From: Variovorax paradoxus NBRC 15149
Lineage (GTDB): Bacteria; Pseudomonadota; Gammaproteobacteria; Burkholderiales; Burkholderiaceae_C
DNA: 64,000 nucleotides
Assembly (NCBI RefSeq): GCF_001591365.1
Contig: NZ_BCUT01000001.1
Location: 1,736,001 to 1,800,000 of the forward strand
Reading direction: 5' to 3'
The position numbers and the translations under genes were made by a program. Below the pieces are notes generated by a model. The model did no database searches. It was not told the DNA's origin and saw only the letters and a list, made by a program, of their open reading frames with translations. Position 1 is the first letter of the stretch. Each line of letters begins with the position of its first letter. Shown here one piece after another: positions 63,231 through 64,000 of this stretch.

Positions 63231-64000
63231 GTGAAGCGTGCCGTTCCTGCCTCGATCCTGAAACCCCTGGCCGCCTGCGCGGCGCTCGCCACCCTGGCCT
63301 TCGCAACGCCGGCGCTGGCCCAGGAGAAGACGCTGCGCATCGCCATGACCGCGGCCGACATTCCGCGCACGCTCGGCCAGCCCGACCAGGGCTTCGAAGG
63401 CAACCGCTTCACCGGCATCCCGATCTACGACTCGCTCACGCAGTGGGACCTGTCCAAGGCCGACGCGCCGAGCGTGCTGATCCCGGCGCTGGCCAGTTCC
63501 TGGGCCGTCGACGCCAAGGACAAGACCAGGTGGGTCTTCAAGCTGCGCCCCGGCGTCAAGTTCCATGACGGCTCGGCCTTCAATGCCGACGCGGTGGTGT
63601 GGAACGTGCAGAAGGTGCTCGACAAGGACGCGCCGCAGTTCGACCCCAGCCAGGTCGGCGTGACCGCTTCGCGCATGCCCACGCTGCGCACCGCGCGCAA
63701 GATCGACGACATGACGGTCGAGCTCACCACGAGCGAGCCCGACGCCTTCCTGCCGATCAACCTGAGCAACCTGTTCATGGCCTCGCCCGCGCAGTGGCAG
63801 AAGAAGTTCGACGCCGCGGCCGGCGCCACGCCCGCCGACAAGTCCAAGGCCGCATGGACCGCCTTCGCCGCCGACCCCGCGGGATCGGGCCCGTTCAAGG
63901 TCACGCGCTTCGTGGCGCGCGAACGCCTGGAGCTGGCCGCCAACAAGACCTACTGGGACGCGAAGCGCGTACCCAAGATCGACAAGGTCGTGATGCTGCC
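63231..64000 (+). CDS. ABC transporter substrate-binding protein, peptide/nickel type (partial, 5' end)
   Basis: The GTG start has AGGAG 5 nt upstream (63221-63225). The product begins with a signal peptide ([20 protein letters not shown] to ATPALAQ, about 30 residues), then [20 protein letters not shown] and, near residue 100, [17 protein letters not shown], which is the family signature of solute-binding family 5 (oligopeptide, dipeptide, nickel and relatives). Only about 257 residues are in view and the gene runs off the right edge. It is divergent from pyrC with 95 nt between. The transported substrate cannot be told. Confidence 0.9.
   Translation, partial: MKRAVPASILKPLAACAALATLAFATPALAQEKTLRIAMTAADIPRTLGQPDQGFEGNRFTGIPIYDSLTQWDLSKADAPSVLIPALASSWAVDAKDKTRWVFKLRPGVKFHDGSAFNADAVVWNVQKVLDKDAPQFDPSQVGVTASRMPTLRTARKIDDMTVELTTSEPDAFLPINLSNLFMASPAQWQKKFDAAAGATPADKSKAAWTAFAADPAGSGPFKVTRFVARERLELAANKTYWDAKRVPKIDKVVML

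Overview
The window is a GC-rich proteobacterial chromosome segment. Gene content and protein style point to a betaproteobacterium of the Comamonadaceae, most like Variovorax: a dcw cluster next to hslUV, a Bug-type solute receptor, an RsuA-like pseudouridine synthase and an Abhydrolase_10-type secreted enzyme. The genus is my inference from remembered family resemblance, not from a search. I see no prophage, insertion sequence, CRISPR array, tRNA or rRNA gene.

Region 1 (1-17.2 kb, minus strand) is an almost complete division and cell wall (dcw) cluster in the order mraZ-rsmH-ftsL-ftsI-murE-murF-mraY-murD-ftsW-murG-murC-ddl-ftsQ-ftsA-ftsZ, with ftsZ cut by the window edge. Most junctions overlap by 4 nt or are separated by 1-2 nt, so it reads as one transcription unit making UDP-MurNAc-pentapeptide, lipid I/II and the divisome. 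Its promoter region carries four AGTG repeats at exact 10-nt spacing beside a promoter, a likely MraZ operator. MurD contains an unusual acidic Pro/Ala/Glu insertion of about 190 residues.

Region 2 (17.3-30.7 kb) is housekeeping: hslVU protease, a STAS-domain protein, a DksA with a histone H1-like Lys/Ala/Pro N-terminus and only one zinc-finger cysteine, a YdgA-like protein, a CobW/COG0523 GTPase, an RlmI-like methyltransferase, and a tightly packed dapF-DUF484-ydcF-xerC run.

Region 3 (30.7-47.9 kb) is more accessory: a LysR regulator beside an I78-type inhibitor lipoprotein, a secreted alpha/beta hydrolase, a candidate structured RNA with its own terminator (33.93-34.03 kb), a small ORF with a good ribosome binding site, a TSUP permease, a lipoprotein esterase, a Tat-exported phospholipase C, a 2OG-Fe(II) oxygenase-like protein, an amidohydrolase, an EamA permease, a Bug receptor, a Nudix/metallo-beta-lactamase fusion overlapping a pseudouridine synthase gene, and a lipoprotein.

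Region 4 (47.9-54.3 kb, minus strand) is a compact efflux operon read marR-FUSC-DUF1656-hlyD-nodT-MFS, with a palindromic candidate MarR operator just upstream. Region 5 (54.4-64 kb) has the RNase P RNA gene, cysK, an FAD-dependent oxidoreductase overlapping a flavin reductase, a ProQ/FinO RNA chaperone, htpX, a DUF3025-NYN-pyrC overlap group, and the start of an ABC transporter substrate-binding protein gene running off the right edge.
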